Assembly (NCBI GenBank): GCA_021783525.1
Contig: JAJXTT010000137.1
Coordinates: forward strand, 1 to 5,615
DNA length: 5,615 nt
Direction: 5' to 3'
DNA from: Pseudomonadota bacterium
GTDB taxonomy: Bacteria; Pseudomonadota; Gammaproteobacteria; Burkholderiales; Gallionellaceae
Positions 4,679 through 5,615 of this stretch are shown piece after piece. The notes below the pieces were generated by a model that saw only the letters and a list, made by a program, of their open reading frames with translations, did not search any database and was not told the origin of the DNA. Positions within the stretch are counted from its first letter, which is position 1, and each line of letters opens with the position of its first letter. The position numbers and the translations under genes are program-made.

Positions 4679-5332
4679 TCAGACTATGCTATCCAGCTTA
4701 CCGCCCGTGGCAAGACTTGATATCTTGGCCAGCACGACGGAAAGTTCTTTTACCTTGGTTTCCAGCACGGCCAGCTTGTTGGCCATCTCGACCTTCTTCT
4801 CCTGGTCCTGCCTGGCGTTTTCCCGGAGCTGCTCGACCATCTTCATGTATTCGATCAGCTTCTGTTTTTCTTCTTCAAGCTGCGCATTCTTCCTGGCGAG
4901 CTGGTTCTCTTCCGCCGTGGCCAACTTGCCCAGTTGAGCCTGCTGCTCGGCCATCTTCCTGGCCATCTCGGCGCTCTTTTCCTGCTCTTGCCTGGTGCTT
5001 TCCCTGAGTTGCTCGATCATCTTCAGGTATTCGAGCGCTTTTTTCTTCTCTTCTTCGAGCTGGATGTTCTTCCTGACAAGCTGGTTCTCTTCCACTTCAT
5101 CCAGCTTGTTTAACCGGGCTTGCAGTTCGGCAGACTTTGCCTGTTCCTGCTTGAGGCTCTCGCGCAACTGCACGATGGTTTTCAGCAGTTCGAGCGACTT
5201 GCTGCGTTCTTCTTCCAGCAGCGCATCCTTCTTGGCAAGTTGTTGCGCCCTGCTTTCTTCAGCAAGATGGCTTCTCGCGACATCGTTCCTGGCGGCGTCG
5301 GTAAAAGCGCGAAGTTTGAATGTCTTATCCAT
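4679..5332 (-). CDS. Coiled-coil protein with three long tandem repeats
   Basis: The 217-residue product is almost entirely charged helix rich in Glu, Lys, Gln and Leu. After a short head (MDKTFKLRAFTDAARND, then residues to 30), three repeats follow: 31-83, 84-143 and from 144. Each begins Q-L-x-(R/K)-K-(N/D)-x-x-L-EEE and contains (V/E)QLRE and Q-(E/D)-Q. The middle repeat is seven residues longer than the first, exactly one heptad, so coiled-coil register is kept. The tail (ELSVVLAKISSLATGG, then KLDSIV) is hydrophobic then disordered. No signal peptide or membrane helix is visible, so a cytoplasmic scaffold or filament-forming role is possible; similarity to any named coiled-coil protein would be low complexity, so none is given. 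The ATG at 5332 is preferred to a GTG 39 bases upstream; GACGAGAA, about nine bases before it, is a modest ribosome-binding site. It converges on the Cache gene, with 26 bases between the stops. Confidence 0.75.
   Translation of the reverse strand: MDKTFKLRAFTDAARNDVARSHLAEESRAQQLAKKDALLEEERSKSLELLKTIVQLRESLKQEQAKSAELQARLNKLDEVEENQLVRKNIQLEEEKKKALEYLKMIEQLRESTRQEQEKSAEMARKMAEQQAQLGKLATAEENQLARKNAQLEEEKQKLIEYMKMVEQLRENARQDQEKKVEMANKLAVLETKVKELSVVLAKISSLATGGKLDSIV
4742..5242 (-). repeat. Three internal coding repeats of 53, 60 and about 54 codons
   Basis: The repeats lie at about 5084-5242, 4904-5083 and 4742-4903, read on the minus strand. Repeats two and three are the closest pair at both levels; the plus-strand string CTGGTTCTCTTCC occurs at the junctions near 5084 and 4904. 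Repeat two has an extra 21 bases. Retained DNA similarity suggests fairly recent internal duplication or continuing exchange between units. Confidence 0.75.
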
Positions 5333-5430
5333 GCCGGCTATTCTCGTCAATTCCGGCCTGATGCGCAACACTGCGCAAACTCGAATGCTTGCGAGCTTCG
5401 GACCTTATCGGGCACATGGACAAAGCTCGC
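5333..5430. other. Spacer between two minus-strand genes with small hairpins
   Basis: These 98 bases separate the Pro/Ala-rich protein's stop from the coiled-coil start. TGCGCA-ACAC-TGCGCA (5362-5377) is a pair of identical self-complementary hexamers. CGAA-T-GCT-TGCG-AGC-TTCG (5382-5400) is a bulged hairpin. Neither has a T tract on the minus strand, so termination is uncertain, and the two genes may be co-transcribed. Confidence 0.35.
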
Positions 5431-5615
5431 CTATCTGCTTTGCACGTCGACCGGGGCGGATACCTGATCGATCGCTGCAGGTGCGGGTGCGGCACTACGC
5501 CTTCCCAGGGGGGCAGTCAATTGAATGATATCGACGGGACTGCTTGCGGGCTGCGCGGGCACAACAGACGAAGTTGCGGTGACAGGGGCAGTGACCGGCT
5601 TCGGCGGCAACAACC
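5431..5615 (-). CDS. Pro/Ala-rich protein, C-terminal end (5' part beyond window)
   Basis: An open frame enters from the right edge and ends at a TAG (5431-5433). The 60 visible residues are rich in Pro, Ala, Val, Ser and Thr (LPPKPVTAPVTATSSVVPA, later APLGRRSAAPAPAAIDQVSA, ending VDVQSR). This looks like a flexible linker or disordered tail and has no recognisable domain, so the family cannot be told from this piece. Codon use resembles its neighbours and there are no internal stops. The apparent TTG start at the edge is only where the window ends; the real start is probably outside. Same strand and 98-base spacing make an operon with the coiled-coil gene possible. Confidence 0.5.
   Translation of the reverse strand, partial: LLPPKPVTAPVTATSSVVPAQPASSPVDIIQLTAPLGRRSAAPAPAAIDQVSAPVDVQSR

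Noticed and set aside
4995..5528. A 177-codon plus-strand open frame
   Set aside because: Its Ser/Phe/Leu-rich, repetitive translation is the mirror of the Glu/Lys-rich coiled-coil gene on the minus strand; the minus strand shows heptads and internal repeats, this frame shows nothing.

Overview
The window looks like ordinary chromosome from a moderately GC-rich Gram-negative bacterium, most likely a betaproteobacterium of the Nitrosomonadales type. This rests on the mix of small protein families and the GTCGGGTTA-type REP hairpins, and it is inference from general knowledge, not a database match. No RNA gene, insertion sequence, CRISPR array or phage module was seen.

Layout, left to right. 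(1) The 5' part of a minus-strand DUF1653 gene runs off the left edge (1-166). (2) Positions 167-930 hold no intact gene. They contain two REP-like hairpins and the remains of a DUF1697 gene (424-623) that has lost its N-terminal half and an internal segment. (3) A small plus-strand gene (931-1155) is followed by about 350 gene-free bases, then a DJ-1/PfpI family gene (1510-2091) and a ribbon-helix-helix DNA-binding protein gene (2178-2558). (4) A second small plus-strand gene (2743-3006) is a diverged paralogue of the first. The pair share about 90 bases of upstream leader, including a stem-loop directly before the Shine-Dalgarno site. (5) A two-gene unit follows behind an AT-rich palindromic operator-like site: a C_GCAxxG_C_C cysteine-motif protein (3214-3696) and a soluble protein with a Cache/PDC-like region (3696-4652), joined by a TGATG stop/start overlap. 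(6) Converging from the right on the minus strand are a coiled-coil protein made of three long repeats (4679-5332) and, upstream of it, the Pro/Ala-rich end of another protein (5431-5615).

The most interesting part is the pair of 74- and 87-residue proteins built around EEYGDEV-x-CA-x-WNPQ. I do not recognise the family. Both the protein N-terminus and the untranslated leader are conserved between the copies, while the C-terminal part has diverged. This points to a small, separately regulated gene family whose 5' leader probably has a function of its own. The second point of interest is the C_GCAxxG/Cache pair, whose promoter is overlain by a near-perfect palindrome and which may form a redox- or ligand-responsive unit.
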